Assembly: GCA_964034945.1 (NCBI GenBank)
Contig: OZ035960.1
Coordinates: 74,135,085-74,199,084 of the forward strand
Reading direction: 5' to 3'
From: Chrysopilus asiliformis
Taxonomy: Eukaryota > Arthropoda > Insecta > Diptera > Rhagionidae
DNA: 64,000 nt
A program made the translations under genes and the position numbers. Under the pieces are notes generated by a model. It searched no databases and was not told the origin of the DNA. It saw nothing but the letters and a program-made list of their open reading frames with translations. This document shows, in pieces, positions 13,339-25,257 of the stretch. Positions within the stretch are counted from its first letter, which is position 1, and each line of letters begins with the position of its first letter.

Positions 13339-14043
13339 CAATTATAAAAAAACCAAATTAGAATAGAAATAAAAATATTATTTAGATTATTCATCGCTAC
13401 TTGATATTAAGCGTGAACGTTTATTACTGACTTGCAAAAATCGCTTCCATTACTAGAGATGTCTAACACATCTGACGAGTTTGAATCCAATGAAGAGTAT
13501 GGTTCATTATTAACGTTCACTGAATGCGCCCAACAACTCAATAATGTGCTTAATGCAATTTTAAATAGACAAATATAAAATCGACTATAAAAATTTCCCC
13601 AATTATATTTTATTTTTGTAACTACATGTAAAAAATTTTTCTTTAGACTTCGTGTTAGAACAAAAAATTCGTGGAAATTTTTTTTTTCTTTTTGTGGACC
13701 GTGTTATTTCAAAATCGTGTAAAAAAGACCGTGTAAAAAAAGAGTTGGGGTGTATATATATACAGTCCCTGATCAATTAATTAGACGCACTCAGAAAATT
13801 TATCAAAATTATTAGATTTATATCAATTTTATGTGAAAGAAATGATATTTTTTCAAAGTAAATTTTTTAATTGGATAAAATATACAGATAAATTGATCAT
13901 AAACTATTTTTTTTCTTAAAATTTAGTCAAACCCCCCCCCCCCTGTTTTTAATGACCTCCGAGGAAATACATGAACTTATCATTTTTTTTAAAATCTGCA
14001 TCATTTTCCCAAATGTTCTGTATATTTTCTTTCAGAACCGTTA

Positions 14044-14480
14044 CGCCGGCCGTACACTTGAGCTAAGCTATTTGAGCGAGGCTAGCTATAGTTACATAGC
14101 TTAGCTGGGTTAGCTCTATCGTTGCACACTTGAGCTAAACTACGCGGCGATATTTAAATAAATGTATGCCATCAGTTGTATGCAATTGGCACTTACACTT
14201 TTATGTCCACAAAATACTACACTTTTGCAAACACCGATTCTACACCGTATAACGCCGAAAATATTTATATGTGAGTGTCAGCGATGCCAGCGAAGTCGTT
14301 AGCGTAGTTGAGGTCTGAACTACGCAAGCGAACTTAGTTCCCGTCGCCCATGACTACGCGATGTAGTTTCATAGTTTCGCTGAAGTGTGCGGTCGCCAAT
14401 GCAAATGCTAAGGATTTTACTTTCAGCGAGAAACTTAGTTCACGTAGTCGAGCTCGCTTAGCTCAAGTGTGCGACGGCTG
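14044..14480. mobile_element. Harbinger-type MITE in Tc1 transposase
   Basis: The ends CGCCGGCCGTACACTTGAGC and GCTCAAGTGTGCGACGGCTG are inverted with a few mismatches, flanked by TTA at 14041-14043 and 14481-14483. A TTA TSD fits PIF/Harbinger (TWA preference). The interior is rich in AGCTNAGCT/CGTAGT motifs and has no gene. Confidence 0.75.
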
Positions 14481-14870
14481 TTACTGTTGGGTTCGGAACG
14501 CTATAAACCTTGCATTTAAGCATAGCCCAACAATTTTCTATCGCATTTAAGTCGGGAGAATTGCCAGGCCAGGGTAGAACGTTGATATTTTCACGTATTA
14601 AAAGGTTTTGGACAGATTTTGCAGTATGGCATGGTGCTCCATTCTGCATAAATGTGTAGTCGGATCGCATATTAGGTACGGAGTTCATATATGGAAGAAG
14701 AGTCCCTGATAAAACCGTTTGGTACTGGTTTTGGCGCATTGTTCTCTCCACAAAATAAATGGGTCCGGGGCCATTTCCGCTGATACAGCTCCAAATCATT
14801 ACAGCCGGCGGATGTTTCACTCTTTTTACTACACAGTCATCCTTATATCTCTCTCCGGGCCTTCTCCTTA

Positions 14871-15368
14871 AGGCTAGTACTGTAACACAGCGAAACGAAA
14901 ACGAAAAAATCTGGGCATTAATCGACTGCGAAAATTTTCGCTTTGGAGATTTTGGAGACATTTGAATTGTCATTTTGTGTTTGTGTTTCGTATACTAAAA
15001 AAAGCATTTGTAGCAACGTTGTTTTATGTGAAAAATCTTGATTTCCCAAGAAAATTTTTTTTCTATTTTCTTGTCACCGAAATATCAAATCACAATCAGC
15101 TGGTTTGAACTGTCATTATTTCGTGCGAAAAGAATGCCTCAGGGCGTTCTTTTCAGATGCGAAAAATGTGGAGAAATTGTGTCTGACATCTCTTGGTGAA
15201 TAGCGGAAGCCGATCAAACCAGCTGATTTTTTCTCCAAAAATTTTTTCGTTTTCGCTGGTGCACAGTACTACTTTTGCGGACGAAATTTCGCACAGCGAA
15301 ATTTTTTTTGGAATTTTATATGGGATTTGACATTTCGTTTTCGTTTCGCTGTGTTACAGTACTAGCCT
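14871..15368. mobile_element. Harbinger-type MITE, 498 bp
   Basis: The left AGGCTAGTACTGTAACACAG and right CTGTGTTACAGTACTAGCCT are exact reverse complements. The arms continue with GCGAAACGAAAACGAAA. The TSD is TTA at 14868-14870 and 15369-15371. It interrupts the Tc1 transposase coding region. Non-coding. Confidence 0.85.
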
Positions 15369-16237
15369 TTACAAATTGGCAAGTCTCCGTGACTGCCTCG
15401 ATCCGTGACTCATCACTAAATATCATCTATGGATTTAGAAAATTTTGAATATTTCATGAATTTTAATAAAATGTTCAGAACAAATATTGCATTTCAAAAA
15501 AATACTTTTTTTTACCGTTCTCCAGTCATCAACTGTAAAATGTCGATGAAGTTGTGCCAATATCAATATTTTTTTTTCATCTTTGCGGTCAATTTTGGCT
15601 TTTTTCTACGCCGTAATGTTACCGCAGATATATTCGCTCCTATCTCATTCACTTGTCTTGTGAGGGAATGAGAGGTTGCTCTACGTTGTTGTAAAGCTAA
15701 TTGAATGATTTTTCTGTATATTCTAGAAGTCATTTTTCGAATTCTACGACAGTTTCCACGCTTATTTTCTAGTGGTGAACGTCCCATTCGTAGAGTTCTG
15801 GATATTCTGTCTACAGTGGAAGCCGAAATTTTCTCTTTCCTTGATATTTCTCGGTTGGAAAAATTATCAGTTTTTAGTAAAGCTAAGATAACTTGCTTTT
15901 TGTCACTGCCAATATCTTTTACGTGTCCCATTTTCACGTTTTTTTTAAATTTTTAGAAATTCTCGAATTGCTTCACAAAATTATACACAGGGGTCTTACC
16001 GTTATATTGAACACAATTTATATGCACTGACCAAAAATTTTCGTCACACAACTTAAATTACAGCTCCCGATACTCAAAAGATACTTACTCGATTAAAAAT
16101 AAAATCTGCACTCACTCATTTATCATTTCATGATAAATGTTCATGAAATTTGTTTACAGTTTTAAGTACCGTAAGCTCTCGGAAAAAAACCCAGAATTTT
16201 TTTGTTTGCATTATTTTTTCTCTCAGTTTTGAATGAA

Positions 16238-16705
16238 AACATAACAAAAGCTATAATTGCCAATCTGGCAATTATTGAAAACCCGTATGGTGATATTCGT
16301 ATCAAAATAACTTTTGTTCTTAGACTTTTTTGATAAGATGCACCGTTTTCGAGATATTCACAAAAACCGTTTTTATTCGTATGGGGGGTACCCCCCCTAA
16401 TGGTCAATTTTTGCCCATTAACGAACTTAGCCTCACATTTTACGAAAAACGGATCTGTGCAAAATTTCAAGTCTCTAGCTCAATCCGTGCGCCCGCAATC
16501 CGCGCCACAGACAGACGGACAGACGGACAGACGGACAGACAGACGGACAGACGGACAGACAGACGGACGGACATGCAGAAATTAATTATTTTTATCATTC
16601 TAAACACACTGGTGTAATTCATTTTTATGTGTGATGACGGGATCTTGGCGTTACAAACGGTAAGGCAAAGTTAATATACCCTTTGGTTTCACCATACGGG
16701 TATAA
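16238..16705 (+). mobile_element. INE-1/DINE-1-like element, variant 1 (full copy)
   Basis: Runs from AACATAACAAAAGC to CACCATACGGGTATAA. After a TTGCCAATCTGGCAA palindrome it carries ACCCGTATGGTGATA, the inverted counterpart of its own 3' end. It then has a core microsatellite of GACAGACGGACG units followed by ACATGC, and an AATATACCCTTTGG tail. This layout (subterminal inverted repeat, GACGGACA core, tail ending GGTATAA) matches the DINE-1/INE-1 helentron-derived elements of flies. Family identity is by resemblance only. Confidence 0.75.
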
Positions 16706-16773
16706 AAATATAATTAAGTATTTTTCACAAATTTCTTGAATTGCATGAGTGCGTCTAATTCATTGATCAGGGA

Positions 16774-16776
<3 letters not shown>

Positions 16777-16821
<45 letters not shown>
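16777..16821. repeat. (TA)n microsatellite
   Basis: TA run on the right side of the Tc1 element; probably the distal remainder of the 9669-9809 microsatellite. Confidence 0.9.
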
Positions 16822-16825
<4 letters not shown>

Positions 16826-16974
16826 ATTTTTTTGAATATCTTATAATTTGAGGTGTTGGTAATCACTTTATTCGAATACCTTGTGAAGACTTTGACTTAG
16901 CTGAGATTGCGAGTTTTGGATAGGGTTGTGTTTATATAGATATTAAGTTTATATTTGTAGTTTTTTTCTGAAAT

Positions 16975-18085
16975 GGCTCACTTGCGAGTCCAGGATATCG
17001 AGCTACTTGAGAGCTCTTAGCTCGAGGTTGAGTGTAAGGTCCGTGGTATTGAAGAAGAGAGTGACAAAATTAAAATTCTGTCCGATATGGTAGTGGAAGA
17101 GGAGACGGATGAGTCAAAGTGGCCAGCACGGTCACATGACACAAAGGGGCCACTTCAAGAACTCCAAAAGACTGCGGAATTTACCCGGCAGGTAGTACTG
17201 GAGCTAGGTCAGGATTTGTTAGGAGAGCAGTTAGTGATCTTGTCGGCTAGGATACGTCACTGGAGTGATCGGGTTGCTACGGTGGCAAAAGGCTCCCCAA
17301 GGTATGGTGCTGAGGCTGAAAAGGGATTAGAGACGTTGAAGGCATTAGCAGGGCGTGTCAATCTCATGTTAGAGGACCAACAAGAACAAGACGATGGAGC
17401 TAACGGTTATCTATGTTGGACCTTTACGTAAGGCCACAGTCCAAGAATGTTGAGCCAGAGTTGGAGTGTAGCCGTAGGTCCAGTACAGACTCGATGTTAA
17501 GGCGAGAGTTGTTTGGTCGAGAAAGGCGTAGTAACTGTTGGGATAAGGGTCATCGAAATCTTTCGAAGGGGACGCGGGTGGCTTAGATGCGAATGAGTTT
17601 GTGTATCGCTTCGATACTTTAGCCAGTAGGGATCATTATTCCAAAAGTGAGATGCTGGCGCTTCTTCCTAACTACATGAGGGGAACGGCAGAGAATTGGT
17701 TTTGGGTGCATTCGAGGAAGTATCCGGAAATTACTTGGAATCAAATGCGTGTGGATTTGATTAATCGGTTCAGTAGCTACGAGTCCGATCGTGAGACCAG
17801 ACGGGTGGTTGAGACGCGTAGGCAGATGGCAAAGGAATTCTTCAATTATTTTTTGCTGGAAGTATAGAGTCTAAATAGTAGATTGCGCAGGCCATTCCGG
17901 AATGAAGAATTGTTGGAGATCGTACAAGATAATATGCATCCGGCGTTGCGGAGTGCTACTATAACTACGTTCTTTCAAAGTACAGAAGACCTACGAATCA
18001 TATGTCAGAGACTAGAGAGGTTGTGGAATAAGTCTGGCTATGATCCACGTCAAACTTGCTTTAGTACAGGGTGTGCATGAGGTAG
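16975..18085 (+). pseudogene. Ty3/gypsy gag, broken
   Basis: Starts MAHLRVQDIELLESS and then meets a stop. An open segment at 17087-17431 and the capsid-like segment at about 17580-18080 follow, containing NEFVYRFDTLAS, MRGTAENWFW and INRFSSYESDRETRR, typical of insect Ty3/gypsy Gag. Several stops and frame changes break it (TAG near 17017, TAG at 17865). Upstream sequence from 16830 has no recognisable LTR. Gag would form the particle that packages the element's RNA; this copy cannot. Confidence 0.7.
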
Positions 18086-18109
18086 ACATATCGTCGGCTG
18101 AGAATTTAA

Positions 18110-18325
18110 ATGTCGTATGTAATTTTCGTTGGTTTTGAGTGAATTGAGTTTAAACTATCATAACTCTTTTTCCAGCAGACCGATTTTTTTCAAATTTAAA
18201 TCGAATACAGAATTAGTATTTGTCTTTAAGAAAATTAAAAATGAATTGCACCAAATTGAAAAGCAGCTTTGAAAAACTCAGAAATTGATCCCACTTCAAA
18301 ACTCGAAAAAAACTACATACGACAC
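18110..18325. mobile_element. 216-bp TTAA MITE inside gypsy
   Basis: TTAA duplicates flank it (18106-18109, 18326-18329). The ends ATGTCGTATGTA and TACATACGACAC are inverted with one mismatch. TTAA targeting fits piggyBac-type or Kolobok elements. It separates the gag capsid region from the zinc-knuckle region. Confidence 0.8.
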
Positions 18326-20961
18326 TTAAATACTCAGGCGACGATATGTGAGGAAGGTAAGGTTCAAGAGGGGCTTAGTAAGTGGAGAGATGAGCGCCCC
18401 ATTGGTCAATTGCAAGCCGTGGCGGGACCTTCACGGTCCTCGTCGAATTATGTTGTATGCTGGAATTGCAAGGATTTGGGTCATGTGTACATGGATTGTG
18501 TGAAACCGAATCAGGGTGTTTTTTGTTTTGGATGTGGTCGGGCAGGAGTCTACAAAGCTCATTGTGAGGCTTACAAGCAGAAGGGAAACGCGCAGGCGAA
18601 TGCAAGGCTAACTGGGACTTCGCGTTCAATGCCGGGAATGTTAAATCCCAGGACCAATCCATCTTCGATAGTCAGGAGGGAATAGGCGGCAACGAATACC
18701 GCGCCGATGACTCATAGTTGAGTGACTCAGACGTAAGTGAAGAAGATGGGGTTCAGGGAAAGGGATTCTGGAGAATACGGCGGGAGATTAGGCAGTCCGT
18801 ATTGGCGGCTTTAGCTTGGTCCGGGATTGATACGAGGCCCTTTGGGTTGGTCGAGTTAGAAGGGTGTGGGGTGCGTGGTTTGTTAGAAAGTGGCGCGAGT
18901 GTGAGTATTTTGGGTTTTGGTGCGTTAGAATTGATTCAGAGGAATGGTTGGAGGGTGCATGAGGCGAAGTCGAGTGTCAAGACGGTACTCAGAACAGAGT
19001 GTTGGGTTTTTGTGATCTTGGTTCAACGTATGATGGTACGAGTGCAGTGGTACGGTATTACGTGGTACCAAGCCTGCCTGAACGGTTATATTTAGGCATG
19101 CATTTTTGGGAGGCTTTTGGGATTCGTCCAGCGGTAGTAGAGTCGGTAGAGCCTTTAACTAACGAGCTAAGTCCAATGCACGAATTGTCGGATACAGATA
19201 TGCAAAGGTTGAGACAAATAGTAGAGTTGTTTCCTTCATATGCTAAAGATGGTTTAGGGAAAACCACTTTGGAGCAACACACCATCAACTTGGGAGATAG
19301 TCCACCAATCAAACAACGGTTCTATCCGATTTCACCTGCAGTTTAGCGCGAATTTTATGAAGAACTTGACCGTATGTTGGGATTAGGCGTAATCGAAGTC
19401 AGCCACAGTTCGTGGAGTTCTCCGATGGTGTTAGTGCGGAGGTCTAATGGGAAGGTGGGGGCTTGTTTAGATTCAAAGAAGGTGAACGCGGTAACAAAAA
19501 AAGATGCGTACCCTTCCTCCCCTCACATAGAAGGGATTCTCAGTAGGCTACAAGAGACCAAGTTCATTTCGAGTCTGGATCTCAAGGACGCCTTCTGGCA
19601 AATCCCACTTGAACAAGCCTCGTGCGAGAAAACGGCATTCACGGTGGCTGGTAGACCGCTCTACCAGTTTACCGTTATGCCATTTGGATTGTGTAATGCG
19701 GCGCAACGCATGTGCCGACTAATGGATAAAGTAATTCCACATGAGTTGAGAGAGCATGGTTTTGTCTATTTGGACGACTTGCTGATTGTCTCCTCGACTT
19801 TGGACGATCACTTAGAGTTGCGTCGGCAAGTCGCAGGGTGCCTTAGGCATGCCTTAGACGTGGAAAAGAGCAATTTTGTAATGAAGGAAATTAAATGTCT
19901 GGGCCACATAATAGGAAAGGACGGAGATTGTCCAGATCCCGAAAAGGTTCAGGCGATTGCTGAATTTCCAAAGCCTACAACGGTGTGTCAAGTTCGGCGG
20001 TTATTGGGTATATCCGGGTGGTATAGGCGGTTTATTCCGAATTTTGCAGCAGTCACCGCACCTATCACCGAACTTCTGAAGAAAGGAGTGAAATTTAAAT
20101 GGAACGCCCAAGCTCAGAAAGCGTTTGAAGATTTAAAACAGATTTTAACCACAAAACCAGTATTGGCAAATCCTGATTTCTCGAGACGGTTCTATATTAG
20201 GTGTGATGCCAGTCGTTCTGGACTCGGGAGTGTCTTGTTTCAGTTGACGGAAGAAGGGGAAGAAAAGCCTTTAGCATATATGTCGCAAAAGTTGAATGCC
20301 GCACAGCGAAATTATAGTGTGGAAGAGCTAGAATGCTTGGCAGCGGTGCTCAGCGTCAAAAAATTCAGGCAGTATATTGAAGGTTTTCCCTTTACAATCA
20401 TTACATACCACGCTAGTTTAAACTATTAGATGAGTCAGCATGAGCTCAATGGTAAGTTAGCAAGATGGAGTCTCAAACTTCAAGGGTTTGATTTTGAGAT
20501 CAGACATGTCAAGGGGTCTGAAAATGTGGTAGCTGACGCGCTATCGCGGATGTTTGAGGACTTGCCTGAGGCAGTAGTGTCTGAGATTACTAAATTTCCC
20601 GAGGGAGGGGTGGATTTGTCTGCTGATGGGTTTTTGGAGCCTGGATATGTGAAGTGGAAGGACACAATTAGTTTGTCTCCAGAGAGCTATCCCAATCTCC
20701 GCCTGGTGAATGAGAGAGTGTATGTGCGGGTGGAGCCAAAACTGAGGGATGAGTTAACCGATGTGCCGTTATTCAAGTTGTGGTTGCCTGAGTCTTCGAA
20801 GAGAGAACATGAGTCGCCATTGGGTCTCTCATGGGGGAAATAGAAAGACTTTAGAACGATTGAGAAGATTTTATTATTGGCCTAAAATGCGGAAAGACGT
20901 GGGTGAGTTTGTACGGAACTGCGAGGTGTGCAAGGCGACGAAGGCCCCAAATAAGGTATAA
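18326..20961 (+). pseudogene. Ty3/gypsy pol: protease, RT, RNase H, integrase start
   Basis: Order: two CCHC-type zinc knuckles (about 18456-18575; CWNCKDLGHVYMDC, CFGCGRAGVYKAHC), protease (LLESGASVSILG at about 18880, with the catalytic DSG changed to ESG), then RT from about 19374 with SSLDLKDAFWQIPL, MPFGLCNA and the YLDD active-site box. RNase H follows (RCDASRSGLGSVLFQ), then a connection segment and the integrase zinc domain (HWVSHGG, then CEVCKATKAP). Stops or shifts lie near 18995-19095 (frame), 19346 (TAG), 20427 (TAG where family members have Trp) and about 20760-20840 (frame). The integrase catalytic core is missing; the sequence changes to Helitron repeats after about 20990. Dead copy. 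Confidence 0.85.
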
Positions 20962-20995
20962 GGGCAACAATGGGTGATCGAGTAGATACTGTCCG

Positions 20996-21978
20996 TCCGC
21001 GTTATCCTTACAGAATCTTCCATTTAGAATTTTGAAATTTCAACAATCAACTCGTGATCAGCGAGCACGAAAACCCCCTAAAGACAGTTTTTCGGAGACA
21101 AAATTAGAAAAAGGACATTCGCGTTATCCTTACAGGACCTTCTGTTTCGAATCTTAAAATTCCAACATCGGATTCGTTATCAGCGACCCCAAAAACCCCA
21201 TAATGCCAATTTTTTTTGGGCAAAAAGGATATTTGCGTTATCCTTACAGGACCTTGCGTTTCGAATTTTGAAGATTTAATACCGGATTCGTGATCAGAGA
21301 CCCCAAAAACCCTATAATACCAATTTTTCCGGGAAAAATGGGAAAAATGATATTTGCGTTATCTTTACAGGACTTTCCGCTTAGAATTTTGAAATTCCCA
21401 CATCCAACTCGTGAGCAGCGGTCACGAAACCCTCCTAAAGCCAGTTTTTCGGAGACAAAGGACATTCGCGTTATTTGCGGACATTCGCTTACAGGACCTT
21501 CTGTTTCGAATTTTAAAATTCCAACACCGGATTCGTGATCAACGATTCCAAAAACTCAATAATGCCAATTTTTCCGGGGAAAAATGGAAAAAAGGATATT
21601 TGCGTTATCCTTACAGGACCTCATGTTTCGAATTTTGAAATTTCAACACCGGATTCGTGATCAGCGACCCCGGAAGCCCTCTAAGTCCGATTTTCCGGGA
21701 AAAAGGACAATTGTGTTATCCTTACAGGCCCTTCCATTTAAAATTTTAAAAATCTAACCGGATCCGCGATCAGCGACCCCGGAAACCCCCTTATGCCGAT
21801 TTTTCCCGGGAAAAAGGATATTTGCGTTATCCTTACAGGACCTTCCGTTTCGAATTTTGAAAATCTAACATAGCTAAAAACTTGCTCCTGGCAACGCAGA
21901 TCATTTTGCAAAAAACCGCGTCCAGTAGTTTTTAAGTTTTGTATTCTCAGACAGATAGACAGACAAACATCCATTTTT
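20996..21978 (-). mobile_element. Truncated Helitron (minus strand)
   Basis: Tandem 122-bp-type units (CAGGACCTTCCGTTTCG, GTTATCCTTACAGG) run in reverse orientation. At 21878-21978 comes the reverse complement of the Helitron 5' segment (GCTCCTGGCAACGCAGATC, then a GACAGACAAACATCCATTTTT end). The TATATA-TC terminus is lost where variant 2 of the INE-like repeat begins. The CTAG end is missing at the gypsy side. Confidence 0.7.
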
Positions 21979-22433
21979 TAACCGACTTCCAAAAAGGAAA
22001 AGGTTCTCAATTCCACCTGAATATTCTTTTTTTTTTTATGTATGTTCACGCCTAACTTTTTACTGGGTTGACCGATTTTGGTCATCCCAAAAAGAAAGTT
22101 GTAGAGAAAGTTCCTGGTTGGACCCCGGTTCGTTCGTGGGCAAAAATGGACCATTAGGGGGGGTACCCCCATACAAACGAAAACGTTTTTTCCGAATATC
22201 TCAAAAACGGTGCATCTTATCAAAAAAGTCCAAGAATAAAAATTATTTAGGATATGATTCTACATAAAACTCCCATACATCAAAATCCGATTGGAATAAA
22301 TTTTAAAAAATCTTATTGGAAAGTTCGACTTCAAAGTGTAATTTTGGTACAAATGCTCAAATTAAGATACCAATATCACCATACAGGTTTTCAATAATTG
22401 CCAGATTGGCAATTATAGCTTTTGTTATGTTTA
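21979..22433 (-). mobile_element. INE-like repeat, variant 2 (minus strand)
   Basis: Reverse complement of the 2996-3460 repeat. It ends on the left with CCGACTTCCAAAAAGG and on the right with GCTTTTGTTATGTT. It abuts the variant 1 copy at 22434 without a gap, head to tail. Confidence 0.65.
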
Positions 22434-22996
22434 TACCCGTATGGTGAAACCAAAGGGTATATTAACTTTGCCTTACCGTTTGTAACGCCAAGATCCCTTC
22501 ATCACACACAAAAATGAATTACACCAGTGTGTTTAGAATGATAAAAATAATTAATTTCTGCATGTCCGTCCGTCCGTCTGTCCGTCCGTCCGTCTGTCCG
22601 TCTGTCTGTCTGTGGCGCGGATTGCGGGCGCATGGATTGAGCTAGAGACTTGAAATTTTGCGCAGATCCGTTTTTCGTAAAATGAGAGGCTAAGTTCGTT
22701 AACCCTAATACTGTCCTTAAGAAAAATAACGTATGATGTCTTCGTGGGTCAAGAATGACCCTCTACATAGAATACTACACCCGTCACAATTATCAGTGCT
22801 CTTCAATGGATTAAAATATGAACAAATAGATTATTGTTATCGGTATTCAAAAGAAATTTGTTCACTGGGCCTACATCATACAAACATTTTTCATGTAGTT
22901 GAGAAGACACTTTTAATTAAAATCGAATTTGGGTCAGAAATGACCCGAGGACAGTATGAGGGTTAATGGCCAAAAATGGGGGGGTACCCTAAAAAC
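22434..22996 (-). mobile_element. INE-like repeat, variant 1, split by a MITE
   Basis: Begins with TATACCCGTATGGTGAAACC, the reverse complement of the variant 1 3' end, then the GTCCGTCCGTC microsatellite. It is interrupted after TTCGTTAA by the MITE at 22703-22962 and continues as TTAATGGCCAAAAATGG. It is then lost in the inverted-repeat element at about 22997. Confidence 0.7.
22703..22962. mobile_element. piggyBac-type MITE, 260 bp
   Basis: TTAA at 22699-22702 and 22963-22966. The ends are CCCTAATACTGTCC and GGACAGTATGAGGG (one or two mismatches), with a second inner inverted motif GGGTCA.GAATGACCC on both sides. CCC ends with TTAA duplication are characteristic of piggyBac. Non-coding. 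Confidence 0.85.
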
Positions 22997-23568
22997 GTTC
23001 GAAATAAAAAAAAAAATTTCTAAAAAAAATAAAACCGACTTTAAAAAAAACTGAAAAGAGAAAAAAGCACTAAAAAGAAAAAAATAATTTCAAACTATGT
23101 CCATTAATAGCGTATTTAAAATTCGGCTTTTTTGGAGTGGCGTTAAATTTGCAACTAAAATAAATTACATACTTTCTAACCCTTAAGGCTAATCGTTTAC
23201 ATACTTTCTAACCCTTAAGGCTAACTAAGAACTAAGATCGACTCCAAAAATTTTGTTGTCAAACAGATTAACTATAGACACGGCTCTTAGAAGCACCAAA
23301 ACTAAGTTCTTTTATGTCCCAAATTGGATTCCCTATTTTTAAGCAATCGCTATAAAAAAGCCCACTGTCTCATATGTTACTATTTTTTGTAGAAATCTAT
23401 CCTATTTTTTGTCTCCATGTACAAACTGATTTTGTGCGAAACTTGACAATAGAAATTTTACAACGATTTTATTTAGTGTAAATTTAACGCCACTCCAAAA
23501 AAGCCGAATTTTAAATACGCTATTAATGGACATAGTTTGAAATTATTTTTTTCTTTTTAGTGCTTTTT
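22997..23568. mobile_element. Inverted-repeat element, copy 2
   Basis: Same family as 2161-2780, in opposite orientation, with both long arms (TAGCGTATTTAAAATTCGGC) and the same internal 32-bp duplication (here TTTCTAACCCTTAAGGC). The two copies give consensus limits for the family. Confidence 0.75.
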
Positions 23569-24150
23569 ATATAGTACCAGGAAGATCGAGCCATGCTCGG
23601 CGACCTCAAAATCCTACTTTTGCTGATTTTTGGGGAAAAACTAAATTCACATTATCTTTACCGAGCTTTTCCCGAGTTTTTAAATTCCCGATCTAGAAAA
23701 AAGGGAAATTCAAGTTATTCTTACAGGATCTTTCGTTTTAATTTTTTTTTTTTTAAAATGTTCTTGACTAGAACTAAAACTAACGCGCGATAACAAAATT
23801 TCATAGAAATCGGTTGGGTGATTATTGAGTAATCGCTGTCACCGATTTTGGAAACGTTGTTTTGAGACACCAGGCGAGGGGTATCGAGGGGAGGGAAAAG
23901 TCAGGTTCGTAGTGGAAAAATCGAAAACCCTTAGCCCCCTTAGTAATACTGTACAGTTTCATTAAGATCGGATCACCCAATTCGAAGATACCAGGCTTGG
24001 GGTATCGAGGGGAAATTTCTCAGAGGTGAGACCTATCTAGATCGATTCGTTGTCGCCGAAAATCCGTAACCCCCAAGTTTCGTGAAAATCGTTAGGCGGG
24101 TTTTCGAGATCGTTTGTGCAGACAGACAGACATTCCTCGTATTATATTAT
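23569..24150 (-). mobile_element. Possible Helitron-like repeat fragment
   Basis: Near 24118 the sequence GCAGACAGACAGACATTCCTC resembles an inverted Helitron 5' microsatellite, preceded by GATCG-phased text such as AAAACCCGCCTAACG on the minus strand. Near 23586 GATCGAGCCATGCTCGGCGA forms a hairpin. The terminal CTAG and TC are not convincing, so the assignment is tentative. A short piece near 23700-23735 resembles the 122-bp unit. Confidence 0.4.
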
Positions 24151-24720
24151 AGAATTAAGATATATTAAAATTAAATTGAAGTGCATTGGCAGTTTAGATC
24201 ACCGGAAGAAGTCTGACGAAAGTGGTAATTTAATAAAATGTCCAAAAATAACAGATTATATTTATTTGGTGACCGAGTATTGTTGTCAATTTTACTCCTC
24301 AAGTGCCCGTGCTATTCAAAAGAGTACTGTTCGGTGTATTTTGAAGTATTTTTTTTTTAATTTTTGGCAGGAATATACTCCAACGTGAATGGAACAAGGC
24401 CAATAGGCAGAGTGGGCAATCGGACGTGTTAAAATGGTTGTCAAACTGAAAAACAAGCACGAACATTTTTACAAATATGATTTATTACAAATAGTTGTCA
24501 AAATAACTGAAATCGTAATGTAAGTGCTATGGAAATAAGTTCTTAGCGATTGTGAATAGATGCCGCTCTGCATGCACGCGTTCCCATCCGCAATTACATG
24601 GCATATATTGGAAGGTGTGAGCTGTCAAACACAGTATGTAAACAAGTATTTTTCTCTTGCGGAAAATGTCGAATTCTGTGTCGAGTAAGAGTCATTTAGG
24701 GGGAAGTTTTACTTCATTAC
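24151..24720. other. Unassigned interval
   Basis: A/T-rich DNA with no repeat relationship or gene recognised. Part may be the 5' flank of the deleted mariner that follows. Confidence 0.4.
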
Positions 24721-24727
24721 TATTTTT

Positions 24728-25257
24728 TGAAGAAAAGTGCCGCGGAATCGTATCGATTGCTTGTGGAAGCTTATGGCAATCATGCTCTACCAGAATCCAC
24801 ATGCAGATTTCGGATGCATCGCTTTAAAAGTGGTGTTTTGTGTACTATGGACGTGTATGGGATTTGTGGGCGTTGTGCACTATGAGCTCTTGAATTTGTC
24901 AGAAACCATTAGTCAACTGATACGTGTGAAGCGAGCTATTGGCGACAAACGTCCGAAATGGGCCGATAGGCATGACAAGTTGATTCTACTCCATGGCCAC
25001 ACATTGCTAATCTGGTCAAAACATACCTAGAAGGGTATGTCCTACCTCACCCGCCATACTCCCCAGACATTGCCCCTTCTGATTATCATTTGTTTAGATC
25101 GATGAAATCACGTCTTACTGGAATCCGGTTTCATTCATATGAGGATGTGAACAAATGGGTACATGACTGGATCAGCGCGAAAGGGCATTCCTTCTTCACT
25201 CAAGGAATCCGTCTTTTGCCTGAAAGATGGGCTAATAATCCAGGAAAATTAGGATGT
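24728..25257 (+). pseudogene. Deleted DD34D mariner transposase
   Basis: At about 24732 the frame reads KKSAAESYRLLVEAYGNHAL, the N-terminal region of mariner transposases. After about 24830 it jumps to the catalytic half (VVHYELLNLSETI, then KRPKWADRHDKLIL). Further on are PHPPYSPDIAPSDYHLF and FHSYEDVNKWV, the conserved DD34D C-terminus. Frameshifts separate these parts and about half the DNA-binding domain is deleted. The right end runs into the large palindrome at 25258; TIRs were not found. Confidence 0.8.

Larger units (their letters stand above)
12165..13754. mobile_element. TIR element (CCCAACTC ends), TA target
   Basis: The left end CCCAACTCTTTTTTTACACG and right end CGTGTAAAAAAAGAGTTGGG are inverted repeats flanked by TA dinucleotides inside a TA microsatellite. 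GTGTAAAAAA motifs recur at both subterminal regions. This is consistent with a Tc1/mariner-superfamily MITE. It contains a nested mariner derivative (12371-12952) and a nested MITE (13093-13338). No transposase of its own is visible. Confidence 0.65.
13763..16776 (-). mobile_element. Tc1-like (DD34E) transposon, inactivated and invaded
   Basis: The ends CAGTCCCTGATCAAT and its reverse complement are flanked by TA inside a TA microsatellite. The minus strand encodes a Tc1 transposase in two pieces. The N-terminal helix-turn-helix region is at 15937-15563. The catalytic C-terminus is at about 14870-14484, with SPDLNAIENCW. The second catalytic aspartate is replaced by asparagine (FMQNGAPCH); 34 residues separate this position from the glutamate, as in DD34E. 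The coding region is broken by two Harbinger-type MITEs (14044-14480, 14871-15368), and an INE-like element (16238-16705) sits upstream of it. The original element would be about 1.6 kb. Confidence 0.85.

Noticed and set aside
24116..24388. 90-codon open frame downstream of the GACAGACAGACA run
   Set aside because: No domain or repeat support; composition like the surrounding A/T-rich DNA.
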